DNA from: Acidobacteriaceae bacterium
GTDB taxonomy: Bacteria > Acidobacteriota > Terriglobia > Terriglobales > Acidobacteriaceae
DNA length: 64,000 bases
Reading direction: 5' to 3'
Assembly (NCBI GenBank): GCA_003134995.1
Contig: PLDC01000020.1
Coordinates: 175 to 64,174, forward strand
Part shown: positions 51,238 to 61,300 of the stretch, one piece after another
Numbering within the stretch: the first letter of the stretch is position 1
How the letters are laid out: the number at the start of each line of letters is the position of its first letter
The notes under the pieces: generated by a model
What the model saw: the letters and a program-made list of their open reading frames with translations, nothing else
Database searches by the model: none
Told to the model about the DNA's origin: nothing
Translations under genes and position numbers: made by a program

Positions 51238-53361
51238 ATGTTTATCCGCCGATTCGTTTTGTATCTTCTGCTACTGACTTTGCCTGCGGCTGTGCTTGGG
51301 CAAAATGCCATCCCTTCTGTTACCACGAATGGCGCCGCCGATCAGGCGAAAGACGCGCCCAAGCTCGAGCATTTCGATCCGAATCTGGTCGACCCGGCGT
51401 TGAATGCTTGCGACGACTTTTATAAGTACTCGTGCAATAAGTGGCTCGCGGCCAACCCGATTCCGCACGACGAAGTGTATTGGAGCACGGGAAGCGGCCT
51501 GGAACTGTGGAACGAAACTGTGCTGCGCGAAACGATGGAAGCGGCCAGCAAGAACGACACGAAGCGTGGCGCCGTGCAGCAGAAGATTGGCGACTATTGG
51601 GCTGCGTGCATGGATGAGAGCGGCATTGAAGCGGCTGGGTTGAAGCCTCTACAGCCGGAACTGGATCGCATTGCAGCGCTCAAGTCCAAGAAAGAACTCA
51701 CACTTGAGATTGCTCATCTTCACCATCTCTTTCCCGGCGCGTGGGAGCAGCGCGACAATCAGACGAACTCACCTTTCTTTGGCTTCACGGGACAGCAGGA
51801 TTATGACGACGCTGCGAAAGTTGTGGCGCAGCTTGATCAGGGCGGCCTGAGCCTCCCTAGTCGCGACTACTACACCAAGACCGATGAAAAGTCGGTGGAG
51901 ACGCTCAAGAAATTTCATGCGCATTTGCAGAAGATGTTCGTGCTTACAGGAGAAGCGGAAGCACAGGCGAGCGCGGATGCGGGCACGGTGATTGAACTCG
52001 AAACCGCTCTGGCCAAAGCGCAGATGGATAACGTTAAGCGCCGCGATCCGAAGAACATCAACAACAAGATGAGCCTGGCGCAGATTCGCGAGCTGGCGCC
52101 CTCCATCGAATGGGATGTTTACCTGAAAGCGGTGAAGGCCCCGGCCAGCGGCCACTACATTGTTACCTCGCCGGATTTCTTTCGCGCCGAGGAGAAGTTG
52201 CTGGCCGCACATCCGCTCGAGCATTGGAAGGCCTACATGCGCTGGCATTTAATTGCCCAGGCCGCAGCTTACTCAACCAAGGCTATGGTCGATGAGAATT
52301 TCGATTTCTACTATCACACGCTGGCCGGCCAGGAGCAGATCGAGCCACGCTGGCGGCGCTGCGTTCACAACGCCGACCGCGACCTGGGTGAAGCGCTTGG
52401 CCAGGCTTATGTTGATCGCGCTTTTCCGCCGGAGAGCAAAGCCAGCACGCTTGAAATGGTGCATGCCATCGAACGCGCCATGCATGAGGATGTTGAAAGT
52501 GTGAGCTGGATGACTCCCGCGACAAAGGAACAGGCTTTCGTGAAGCTGAAGGGAATCGAAGATAAGATCGGCTATCCGTCACATTGGCGAGATTATTCCA
52601 GCGTGAAGATCACGCGCGAGAGTTATCTGGGGAACGTGGAACAGGCGTCGGCCTTCGAGTTCGAGCGTTGGGTGGCTAAGATCGGCAAGCCGGTCGATCG
52701 CGGAGAGTGGACCATGACGCCCGCTACCATTAATGCGTACTACGATCCGCAATTGAATACGATCAATTTTCCTGCCGGCATTCTGCAGCCGCCGTTTTTC
52801 GAAAAGGGGATGGATGATTCGGTGAATTATGGTGCCATCGGGATGGTGATTGGTCACGAACTTACGCACGGCTTTGACGATCAAGGGCGCAAGTTCGACG
52901 CCCACGGCAATCTCCGCGACTGGTGGACCGCGGAAGACGCCAAGCAATACGACGAGCGCGGCAAGTGCATCTCCGATGAATATACGCAGGAGGTTCCCGA
53001 GGCCGGCGCCGGAGTCAAGCAGAATGGTTTGCTGACTCAGGGCGAGGACACGGCCGATAACGGCGGCATGCATCTCTCGCTGATGGCGCTCGAGGCCGAA
53101 CTTAAGAAGCAAGGTAAATCGCTCGACGAAAAAGGTCCGGATGGCTGGACCTATCGCCAGCGGTTTTTCCTATCGTACGGCTATTCGTGGTGCGCCAATA
53201 TCAGGCCCGAGGTCGCGCGGTTGATGGTCACGACCGATCCGCACTCGCTGCCTATTTTCCGCATCGACAATGTGGTCTCGAATATGCCGGAGTTTGCGCA
53301 GGCCTTTGGTTGCAAGGCTGGCCAGAAGATGGTGCGGGCGAATGCTTGCCGGGTGTGGTGA
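51238..53361 (+). CDS. M13-family zinc metallopeptidase (neprilysin/PepO-like), exported
   Basis: The ATG at 51238 (MFIRRFVLYL) follows GAGAGG and gives a signal peptide (about 1-22). The 707 residues include the N-terminal M13 domain with DDFYKYSCNKWL near 58 and the catalytic domain with HELTH at 540-544, where H540, E541 and H544 are ligands or base. The third ligand is the first Glu of EDTADNGG (family ENIADNGG). The protein ends in CRVW, the family C-terminus. It should degrade small peptides in the periplasm. Confidence 0.95.
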   Translation: MFIRRFVLYLLLLTLPAAVLGQNAIPSVTTNGAADQAKDAPKLEHFDPNLVDPALNACDDFYKYSCNKWLAANPIPHDEVYWSTGSGLELWNETVLRETMEAASKNDTKRGAVQQKIGDYWAACMDESGIEAAGLKPLQPELDRIAALKSKKELTLEIAHLHHLFPGAWEQRDNQTNSPFFGFTGQQDYDDAAKVVAQLDQGGLSLPSRDYYTKTDEKSVETLKKFHAHLQKMFVLTGEAEAQASADAGTVIELETALAKAQMDNVKRRDPKNINNKMSLAQIRELAPSIEWDVYLKAVKAPASGHYIVTSPDFFRAEEKLLAAHPLEHWKAYMRWHLIAQAAAYSTKAMVDENFDFYYHTLAGQEQIEPRWRRCVHNADRDLGEALGQAYVDRAFPPESKASTLEMVHAIERAMHEDVESVSWMTPATKEQAFVKLKGIEDKIGYPSHWRDYSSVKITRESYLGNVEQASAFEFERWVAKIGKPVDRGEWTMTPATINAYYDPQLNTINFPAGILQPPFFEKGMDDSVNYGAIGMVIGHELTHGFDDQGRKFDAHGNLRDWWTAEDAKQYDERGKCISDEYTQEVPEAGAGVKQNGLLTQGEDTADNGGMHLSLMALEAELKKQGKSLDEKGPDGWTYRQRFFLSYGYSWCANIRPEVARLMVTTDPHSLPIFRIDNVVSNMPEFAQAFGCKAGQKMVRANACRVW

Positions 53362-53544
53362 GAGGATCGGTGATTGGGGGTGACGTGGAGTCCGATAACA
53401 AAATCGAATTGGACGCGCAGCATCGCCGCCCGCCCCTTCGACATGCTCAGGGCAGGCTCTTGCAAAAAACGCAAGGACGGGGCACCCTCAGCGGGAACGG
53501 CGGACGCGAAGATCGTAAAGGGTGTGCCACCCGGCGACAAATGA

Positions 53545-53573
53545 AATGGGCCAGCCTTCGCGGCTGGCCCATT
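53545..53573. terminator. Strong hairpin between convergent genes
   Basis: A perfect 12-bp stem (AATGGGCCAGCC, 53545-53556, with GGCTGGCCCATT, 53562-53573) has a TTCGC loop. It separates the M13 peptidase and DUF2911 genes and can act in both directions. The preceding 53362-53540 stretch holds an interspersed-repeat fragment with CCTTCGACATGCTCAGGGCA and no gene. Confidence 0.75.
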
Positions 53574-53595
53574 CTTACTGCGAAACGCCTTCCGG

Positions 53596-54660
53596 CTAGC
53601 GGTTAATGTCGTCTTTCGATTGCAGGCGCTTCATGTATTTTTCCAGGTTGGCGCGGTTGGCGTCATCTGGCGTGCCTGCGAGAGCGGATTGCATTTCTTT
53701 GACGGCTTTGTCGAAGTCGCCCTGGCCGCTGTAGACGCGAGCCATGCCTACGTGCGACGTCCAATAATCGGGGAACTTCTTGGCGTTCGAGCGAAAAATT
53801 GCGAAGGCTTCTTCCTGCTTTTTCTCGCCTTGCAACTGGCGGCCGTAGAAGTAAAGTTGCTGGGCTGATGCTTTTTCCAACGCTTCGTTGCGCGCTACCG
53901 TCGCGTCATCTTTGCGGCCCATAGCCTCGAGAATCTTCGACTTGGTGATCAGGTTGTCGAAGCGGGCTTCCACCTTGATCGACTGATCTTCATCCTTCAG
54001 CGCCTGGTCGAGATTAATTTTGTTGGTGAGATAGTAGGTGGCAACGTCGTCCCAGCTCTCCCAATAATATTGGTTTAGGCCGCGCAATTGCTGGTGAATG
54101 CTGGCTTCGACAGTGTCGTTAAGATTGACCGCAACCTTGAAAGGCACGGCAACTTTCTCCCAGCGCAGCGTAATTACGGCGGAATCTGGCTTAACGTCAT
54201 CAAAGTCGTAGGTCAGCGCGTCGTGGAAGTCGGCCGTCTGCGGTTTCACGGTGACGCGCAGCGCGTCCTCATCCTGCTTGTAGCTGAAGCTTCCCCATGC
54301 GGTGGACATTTTCGAGAAGATGACGGTCCACTGATTTTCGCCAGGAATCATGTGCAAGCCGTAGGTGCCCTTGTCGAGCGCCTGGCCTTCAATGGTGACC
54401 GGATCGGTGAAGGTGACGGTGGTATTTTCGTTGGCTCCGGCGCGCCAGACTTCTCCGTAGGGCACAACCTTGCCCCAGATCTGGCGGCTATTCACCAGAG
54501 GCCGGTGGTAGTTGACGGTGATGTCGGTGACGCCGATGCGCTGGATAATCTCAGCATGCTGGCTCTGCAAGGGCAGATTCAGCATGACGGTCTGGGCAGA
54601 GCAGATGCTGGCTAATAACAAGATGCTGGCGAGCAAAACAAGCAGCCGAGTTTTGAGCAT
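53596..54660 (-). CDS. Exported DUF2911 protein with TPR-like tail
   Basis: The ATG at 54660 (MLKTRLLVLL) follows GAGGAG; the frame runs open 90 nt upstream without a ribosome site. The 354 residues have a signal peptide (about 1-22), a DUF2911 domain (about 35-185, with DITVNYHRPLVNSRQIWGKV and GTYGLHMIPG) and TPR-like helices (about 240-340). DUF2911 proteins are common exported proteins of Bacteroidota and Acidobacteriota with unknown function. Confidence 0.85.
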   Translation of the reverse strand: MLKTRLLVLLASILLLASICSAQTVMLNLPLQSQHAEIIQRIGVTDITVNYHRPLVNSRQIWGKVVPYGEVWRAGANENTTVTFTDPVTIEGQALDKGTYGLHMIPGENQWTVIFSKMSTAWGSFSYKQDEDALRVTVKPQTADFHDALTYDFDDVKPDSAVITLRWEKVAVPFKVAVNLNDTVEASIHQQLRGLNQYYWESWDDVATYYLTNKINLDQALKDEDQSIKVEARFDNLITKSKILEAMGRKDDATVARNEALEKASAQQLYFYGRQLQGEKKQEEAFAIFRSNAKKFPDYWTSHVGMARVYSGQGDFDKAVKEMQSALAGTPDDANRANLEKYMKRLQSKDDINR

Positions 54661-54913
54661 GGAAGACTCCTCTTCTTCTTTCTCTTTCTCTATGGAGATA
54701 TCGAACAGCCGATTCAGCCGCAGCCCTGGGACGAAATTTGGATGGAGCACTTGCGCCTGACCGCTGTGCTGTTGGGCTTAGACGGAAGAGAGGAGTTGAG
54801 GTTAGCGGGGTGGGGAATATTATGAATGTAATGGCCTCGCCAATTCTCTCTTGCGGCTGATTAGGCGCGTCGATAGACTTTGCTGTCGAGGCGTCTCGTG
54901 GAGGAAGAATTTT

Positions 54914-55507
54914 ATGCGCGATGATCGAAAATTTTTGGTGTTCCTCGTCGTAAGTGTCCTTTGCTGCGGCTTGTGTCTGTTCCCCACCCTTGCGGCACAG
55001 GAAAACAGCGTCACTATGGGCCCCGGCTATGAAAAGGGTCAACAGAGCCAGAAGTCTTTGTCTTTCGCCATACCGCAAGGCTGGGTTAAGGATGAGAAGG
55101 CCGCGAAAAAACTCGGCTTGCACAGTGTTCTCGTGCCTTCGGGAATGACGTTGGAGAATGCAGACAGAGTGATCACAATCGCTTTCCAGAAGAAGGATGC
55201 GAATAAGCTCGGACTAGAGAATCTCAAGAACTTTGTCAAGGTTGACCTACAAGACACTCTGGCCCAGTTTCCCGATGCCCAATTTACAAAATGGCAACCA
55301 TCCAAGCTCGATCCCGACAAACTGAATTTCTGGAGTATTGAAATGTACGGAAAAAAGAAGGGCAAGCCATCCCCACAGCGGTTTCTCGTGTTGGATACGG
55401 GTGACGGCTATTTCAGCATTGCACTGACTGCTGGTACGAGAAATGATCTTCAACTCCCGACGTACGAAGGATTTTTTAACAGTTTAGGAATCGGGCCCTC
55501 CCAGTAG
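54914..55507 (+). CDS. Exported hypothetical protein
   Basis: The ATG at 54914 (MRDDRKFLVF) follows GGAGGAAG. The 197 residues have a signal peptide (about 1-28, ending LAAQEN) and a domain of alternating strands and helices beginning SLSFAIPQGWVKDEKAAKKL. This resembles small secreted proteins that share the fold of PsbP/DUF1795-like domains, but the match is weak. It is monocistronic and faces the imu cassette. Confidence 0.6.
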   Translation: MRDDRKFLVFLVVSVLCCGLCLFPTLAAQENSVTMGPGYEKGQQSQKSLSFAIPQGWVKDEKAAKKLGLHSVLVPSGMTLENADRVITIAFQKKDANKLGLENLKNFVKVDLQDTLAQFPDAQFTKWQPSKLDPDKLNFWSIEMYGKKKGKPSPQRFLVLDTGDGYFSIALTAGTRNDLQLPTYEGFFNSLGIGPSQ

Positions 55508-55578
55508 TCCTCGCCGTTCAATTGGGCGAAAAATCGGATTATCACTCATAACTAAATTCTGAACAGAGTTTAACCTGC

Positions 55579-55632
55579 TTGACAATCCCAGCCGCCGAGA
55601 GCACAATTCTATAGGCGAATAAAAAGCGAATA
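55579..55632 (+). promoter_or_regulatory. Promoter and direct repeat before imuA, candidate SOS operator
   Basis: TTGACA (55579-55584) and CACAAT (55602-55607) are 17 nt apart. A perfect direct repeat GCGAATA-N4-GCGAATA (55615-55621 and 55626-55632, 11-bp period) covers the expected start site. The period equals that of the direct-repeat LexA operators of alphaproteobacteria, but LexA binding here is an inference. Confidence 0.45.
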
Positions 55633-55683
55633 CGCCTCTGGGCCTTTCGAGCCCGCTGTTCCCTGAAATTTCCCGAGGAATTT

Positions 55684-56568
55684 ATGTCTTCCGCAGTGCT
55701 TTCCACTTCGGCGGCCCGTGGCCGCCCTTTTGTCTTTGATGATGAAGAGGTTGCTGAGGTATGTCCGCAGCCTTCCGGGGCGGAGGTTGCCGAGGCGCGT
55801 CCGCCGCAGCGAGCCGTTTTTTCTGCAGGAGCTTACGCAAAAACTTACAAAGATGCGCGGCTGGCTGGCGTTACCCCGGCGTCGCGGCTGGCGGCGCGTC
55901 CTGCGCCAGAAATGGTTTCGAGCGGCATCGTGGCGATGGACGCGCTTACCGGAGGTCTGCCGCGTGGCTGCCTGACTGAAATTTGCGGTCCAGCGTCTTC
56001 TGGCCGCACCACCTTATTGCTGGCCGCACTGGCCGCTGTTACCCGGCGCGGGGAATGCTGCGCGGTCGTGGATGCGAGCGATGCTCTCGATCCGCAGTCG
56101 GCTGCGGCAGCCGGGGTTGAGTTGAGCCGGTTGCTGTGGGTGCGGTGCGGAGAAAATTCTCCGGAGAAGAGCTTGGAGCAACTTTTGCGCGCGACCGATT
56201 TGCTGCTCGAAAGCGGAGGCTTCGGCATGATCGCTCTCGACCTTGGCGATTTGCCGCCGCAAGCGGCGCGCCGCATCCCGCTGACCACATGGTTCCGTTA
56301 TCGCCATGCTGTGGAACATACGTCCACGGTGCTGCTGGCCATCGAGCGGCAGTCGATTGCTGGAAGCTGCTCTTCGTTGTTGATCAAGTTGGGATCGCGA
56401 GGAAATCGGATAAAAGAGTCGGCGGACTCTAGGCTTCTTAAACCCACGCACGCGCAGTTGCTGACTGAACTAGAAATCACAGCGGAGTTAGTGCGATCGC
56501 GGCAGGAACGCAAGCCGGTTCGTTCCGCAGAAATTACGTTCGCGTGCAAAACCGCCTGGGCGGGATGA
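55684..56568 (+). CDS. imuA: ImuA, RecA-like accessory protein of SOS mutagenesis
   Basis: ImuA works with ImuB and DnaE2 in damage-induced mutagenesis. The 294 residues contain a RecA-like core (about 78-230): VSSGIVAMDALTGGLPRGCL, then the P-loop GPASSGRTT near 101, then ALDLGDLP as Walker B-like strand near 180. The P-loop Lys of RecA (SGKTT) is Arg here, so ATP hydrolysis may be altered or absent. An FVFDDEE-rich N-terminus of about 60 residues is variable in the family. It is the first gene of the cassette behind a TTGACA promoter. Confidence 0.88.
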   Translation: MSSAVLSTSAARGRPFVFDDEEVAEVCPQPSGAEVAEARPPQRAVFSAGAYAKTYKDARLAGVTPASRLAARPAPEMVSSGIVAMDALTGGLPRGCLTEICGPASSGRTTLLLAALAAVTRRGECCAVVDASDALDPQSAAAAGVELSRLLWVRCGENSPEKSLEQLLRATDLLLESGGFGMIALDLGDLPPQAARRIPLTTWFRYRHAVEHTSTVLLAIERQSIAGSCSSLLIKLGSRGNRIKESADSRLLKPTHAQLLTELEITAELVRSRQERKPVRSAEITFACKTAWAG

Positions 56569-56580
56569 AAAAACAGTAGC

Positions 56581-56648
56581 CAGTTGCCAGTACCCAGCTG
56601 CCAGAAAAAAACAACTGGGTACTGACAACTAGGTACTAGGTACTGCTT
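56581..56648. repeat. Palindromic interspersed repeat between imuA and imuB
   Basis: CAGTTGCCAGTACCCAG (56581-56597) pairs with CTGGGTACTGACAACT (56615-56630), followed by two AGGTACT units up to the imuB ATG. It belongs to the family at 50119 and inside dnaE2. The AGGTACT units replace the native ribosome-binding region of imuB. Confidence 0.75.
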
Positions 56649-56649
56649 C

Positions 56650-58254
56650 ATGTTTGCCTGCATCTTCGTGCCGAATTTTCCCGTGGCCGCGGTGTTTCGC
56701 GCCGAGCCGGAGTTGCGCGCGCAGGCAGTAGCTGTTTTCGAGGGCAAACCTCCGCTGGAAAAAGTTTTTGCCGTGAACGAGAGCGCAGGCCGAGTGGGCA
56801 TTGCACCTGGCATGACAAAAGCTCAGGCAGAATTGTGTTCGGAGTTGACGCTGCATCCGCGCTCTCGGTTGCAGGAGGCGTCGGCGCATGCTGCCCTGCT
56901 GGATTGCGCGCAATCGTTCTCGCCGCGCGTGGAAGATGCTGCACTCGATACGGCGCTGGTCGATCTTGCGGGCATGGAATCTCTTTTTGGCTCGCTACCG
57001 GAAATTGCTCATGCCATGTCTCAGCGCATTGCCGGCCTCGGTCTCGAAGCGAATGTTGCAGTGGCTTCGAATCCCGATGCTGCTGCGCTCGCTGGCCGCG
57101 GCTTTTCCGGCGTGACTGTGATTCCACAAGGGAAAGAAGGCGAGTCCCTAGGATCTCTGCCGGTGGAAGTTTTGTTTGCCGGTTGGATCGAAGGTGAGCG
57201 GGAAGGGAAGAAGAAAGAAGATGAGCGGAGAAAAAACTCCGAGCGGCTGCTCGCAACTCTTGAGCGCTGGGGTATTCGTACGCTGCATTCTCTGGCGGCA
57301 TTGCCGGAAGTTGCGCTGAGCGAGCGCCTGGGACAGGAAGGTCTGCGCTTGCGGCAACTGGCGCGGGGCGCGGCTTTTCGTACGCTCGTTCCGGTGGAAA
57401 CGCCGGCGGTATTTGAAGAGGGAGTCGAGTTGGAACATCCCATTGTGCTGCTGGAGCCGCTGGCCTTTCTGCTGAACCGTCTGCTCGAGCAGATTTGTGC
57501 GCGCCTGGCTTCGCGCGCTCTGAATACGCAGGAACTGCGTCTCACGCTGGAACTGGAAAGTCTTTCGTCTCGCAATCAAGAAGCACAAATCAGCAATCAA
57601 CAATTCTGCCGCACGCTTCGTCTTCCTCTACCCATGCTTGATCCCAAACTTTTTCTCAAGTTGTTGCAATTGGATTTGAGCGCGCATCCGCCCGGAGCGC
57701 CCATCCTGAAGATTCATCTCACCGCAGAAGCGGCGCGGCCGCGATCGGCGCAGGGTGGACTGTTTCTGCCTCCATCGCCGGAGCCGGAAAAACTGGAACT
57801 TACACTGGCGCGCATTGCCAGTTTGGTTGGCGAATCCCGCGTGGGCTCGCTGGAGTTGCTTGATACCTACCGTGCTGAAGGTTTCCGCATGAAGCGTTTT
57901 GTGCCGGGAACATATTCAGATGGAACAGTTTCAGAAACGGTTCGTCAAAAAGCTGCGGCAGAAGAAAAATCTGCGGTGACGGCTCTGCGCATGTTCCGGC
58001 CGCCGCTGCGTGCCACCGTGACTTTGGAAAACGGGGAACCCGCGCGCGTGCTCTGCTCGAAGAAAAAAGAAGTGCAGGGCGCTGTGCTCTGGAAGGCTGG
58101 CCCATGGCGCAGTTCGGGCGATTGGTGGGAGCGTGAAGCCTGGTCGCGCGATGAGTGGGATATCGCCTTGCAAACTGCAGACGGAGCCGGTCTCTTCCGG
58201 CTTATGCACGATCTGCTCGGCGGAAGCTGGTTTGTGGAAGGAAGTTATGACTGA
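56650..58254 (+). CDS. imuB: ImuB, inactive Y-family polymerase homologue
   Basis: This 534-residue protein has the Y-family finger/palm and little-finger layout (about 1-350) and a C-terminal adaptor region. The catalytic Asp of motif I (DxDxFFA in active polymerases) is missing: the N-terminus reads MFACIFVPNFP. The motif III region is DTALVDLAGMESLFG, without the paired acids SxDE. ImuB is therefore expected to recruit DnaE2 and the clamp, not to synthesise DNA. A Lys/Glu/Arg-rich insert (GEREGKKKEDERRK) sits near 182-198. It starts directly after a palindromic repeat. Confidence 0.93.
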   Translation: MFACIFVPNFPVAAVFRAEPELRAQAVAVFEGKPPLEKVFAVNESAGRVGIAPGMTKAQAELCSELTLHPRSRLQEASAHAALLDCAQSFSPRVEDAALDTALVDLAGMESLFGSLPEIAHAMSQRIAGLGLEANVAVASNPDAAALAGRGFSGVTVIPQGKEGESLGSLPVEVLFAGWIEGEREGKKKEDERRKNSERLLATLERWGIRTLHSLAALPEVALSERLGQEGLRLRQLARGAAFRTLVPVETPAVFEEGVELEHPIVLLEPLAFLLNRLLEQICARLASRALNTQELRLTLELESLSSRNQEAQISNQQFCRTLRLPLPMLDPKLFLKLLQLDLSAHPPGAPILKIHLTAEAARPRSAQGGLFLPPSPEPEKLELTLARIASLVGESRVGSLELLDTYRAEGFRMKRFVPGTYSDGTVSETVRQKAAAEEKSAVTALRMFRPPLRATVTLENGEPARVLCSKKKEVQGAVLWKAGPWRSSGDWWEREAWSRDEWDIALQTADGAGLFRLMHDLLGGSWFVEGSYD

Positions 58255-58260
58255 AAAACC

Positions 58261-58357
58261 AGTTCTCGGTTCTCAGTTCTCAGTTCTCAGTTGTAACCTT
58301 CCTGACTCTGCAGTGGAGAAAATCTTTACTGAGAACTGAGAACTGGGAACTGAGAAC
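58261..58357. repeat. Palindromic AGTTCTCAG repeat between imuB and dnaE2
   Basis: Tandem AGTTCTCAG units (58261-58290) face their complement CTGAGAACTGAGAACTGGGA (58329 onward, to 58357) across a 38-nt loop. The dnaE2 TTG start codon is the next triplet, so the repeat supplies the whole translation-initiation region. Confidence 0.8.
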
Positions 58358-61300
58358 TTGTACGTTGAACTTCACGCCCGCTCTGCTTTCAGTTTCCTTG
58401 AAGGTTCTTCCCTGCCTGAGGATCTGATGGCGACTTGCGCCCGGCTTCACATGCCTGCCATGGCCTTGCTCGATACTGATGGCGTTTACGGTGCTCCGCG
58501 CTTTCACCTGGCGGCGAAAAAAATGGGGATCAAAGCCCACATCGGCGCGGAGGTTACATGCCAGTCCTTTGCCCCTGTCATCCTGAGCGGAGCACATGCT
58601 TCACGAAGTGAAGCATGTGCGGAGTCGAAGGATCCCTATACCCAGCGAGCTGCTAAGCAGGCAGGGATTCCTCGCTTCGCTCGGAATGACAAGGTAGCTT
58701 GGAATGAGAAACCATTTCGTCTTCCTCTTCTCGTTTCCTCCCGCGCCGGCTATCAGAACCTCTGCCGCCTGATCACCAAAATGAAGTTGCGCTCAAAAAA
58801 AGGTGAAGGTTCGGTTCGCCACGAAGAATTAGAAGAGCACGCTGCTGGCCTCATTTGCTTGACTGGCGGCGCGGACGGTGCGCTGGCTGCCGCCTTGCAA
58901 CGCGGTGGTGTCGAAGAAGCTCGCAAGGAAATTGAGCAACTGATTGGATGGTTTGGCTGCGGCAATGTGTACGTCGAATTGCAGCGCCATTTTCATCGCG
59001 AAGAAGAAACTCGCAATCGCGCCGCCATCACAATTGCCCGGTCGCTGAATCTTCCTTTGCTTGCGACGAATGGCGTGTGCTATGCCGCCGAAAAAAATCG
59101 CGAGCTCTGCGACGCATTCACCGCGATCCGCCATCACCGCACGCTGTCGACCGCTGGACGCCTGCTGGCGCGCAACTCCGAGCGGCACTTGAAATCGCCG
59201 CAGGAGATGCAGCAACTGTTCGCTGACCTGCCTGAAGCGATTGCCAACACCTGCGAACTTTCTTCGCGCCTCGAATTCTCGCTCAATGATCTTGGCTATG
59301 AGTTCCCACGTTATCCGGTTCCCGAAGGCGAGACTATGAATTCATTTCTGCGCGAACGCGCATGGGAAGGCTTTCGCCAACGCTATGGCCGCGCTGCACC
59401 CGACATGCAAACCCGCGCCCGGCGCCAGGCTGAGCGCGAACTCGCACTGATCGGGAAACTGAAACTCGACGGATACTTTTTAATTGTGTGGGACTTGGTT
59501 CGCTTCTGCCGCGAGCAAAATATTCTTCTGCAAGGGCGCGGATCGGCTGCCAACAGCGCCGTCTGTTATTCGCTCGGCATCACCGCCGTCGATCCGATCA
59601 GCATGGAGCTTCTCTTCGAACGTTTTCTATCGGAGGAGCGCGGCGAGTGGCCTGACATCGATCTCGATCTGCCGAGTGGCGACGAGCGCGAAAAAGTTAT
59701 TCAATATGTGTACCGACGCTACGGCGAACGTGGCGCGGCCATGACTGCGAATGTCATCACCTACCGCAATCGAATGGCCGCGCGCGAAATGGGCAAGGCG
59801 CTGGGCTTCGATCCGGAAACACTCGCCAAGATTTCCGCCGCGGTCGCCACCTGGGAATTCCGCGACGAAAACGATGCGCTCGATCGCCGCTTCCGCGATG
59901 CCGGGCTCGATCTAAACCATCCCCGGCTGCGCAAATATTATGAGTTGTGCCTGGCCGTGCAAGACATGCCGCGCCATCTCGGCCAGCACTCGGGCGGCAT
60001 GGTTATTTGCCAGGGGCAACTCGACTCGGTTGTTCCGCTCGAACCTGCGTCCATGCCCGGCCGCGTGGTGGTGCAGTGGGACAAAGAAGATTGCGCCGAC
60101 ATGGGCATCATCAAAGTCGATTTGCTCGGGCTTGGGATGATGGCCGTGCTCAAAGATTCGATCGAACTCATTCGCAACCACTATCGTGAAGAGGTCGATC
60201 TGGCGCATCTTCCGCAGGATGATGCCACGGTTTATTCCGCGCTGCAAAAAGCTGACACCATAGGATTATTTCAGGTGGAAAGCCGCGCGCAAATGGCGTG
60301 CCTGCCGCGCCTGCGCCCGAAGCGCTTCTATGACATTGTGGTGCAGGTGGCAATTATCCGGCCGGGGCCGATCGTTGGCCAGATGGTGAATCCTTTCTTG
60401 CAACGCCGCCAGGGGCGCGAGGAGGTTACGTATGCGCATCCCTCGCTGGAACCTGTGCTCAAGCGAACGCTCGGCGTTCCTCTTTTTCAGGAACAACTGC
60501 TGCGCATCGCCATGATCGCGGCCAACTTCACCGGGGGTGAAGCGGAAGACCTGCGCCGCGCTATGGGTTTCAAGCGTTCGCAGGCGCGCATGAAAGAAAT
60601 CGAAGGCAAGCTGCGCGCCGGCATGACACAAAATAAAATTTCGCCGAAAGTGCAGGAAGAAATCATTCTTTCCATCACATCGTTCGCGCTCTACGGATTT
60701 CCTGAATCGCATGCGGCCAGCTTCGCGCTGATCGCGTATGCCAGCGCTTATTTGAAATGCCATTACCTCGCGGCCTTCACCGCGGCACTGCTCAACAACC
60801 AGCCCATGGGATTTTATTCTCCCGCCACTATTGTTACGGATGCGAAACGCCATGGATTGAAAATGCTGCCGGTGGATGTTACGCGGTCGGAGTGGTTGTG
60901 CAGTTTAGAGGCAGTGGCCAGTTGCCAGTTGCCGGTTGCCAGTGAATCAGTACCTGGTACCGAGTACCGAGTACCGAGCAGAACCTTTGCCAATTCAGAC
61001 CAGAAAATATCGCGAGCGATAGAAAAAACCTTTGTCATTCCGACCCCTGAGCGAACGCGAAGCGCGGAGGAATCTCGGTCTTGCTCGCAACTAGCATCTC
61101 CGGCGCTACGGCTTGGATTGCGTTATGTTCGCGGACTGCGCGAGGAGGCTGCGCAGGCGCTGGTGCGCGAACGCGCGCTTGCTCCGTTTACTTCGATTCA
61201 CGATCTGACTCGCCGTGTTCCGGAACTGCGAAAGGACGAACTTACTACGCTGGCGGAGATTGGGGCGCTGAATGCAGTAGCTAGTACCGAGTACCGAGTA

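Noticed and set aside
60218-60248. GGAATAAAC on the minus strand inside dnaE2
   Set aside because: No GTT at the required distance, and it lies inside a coding region.
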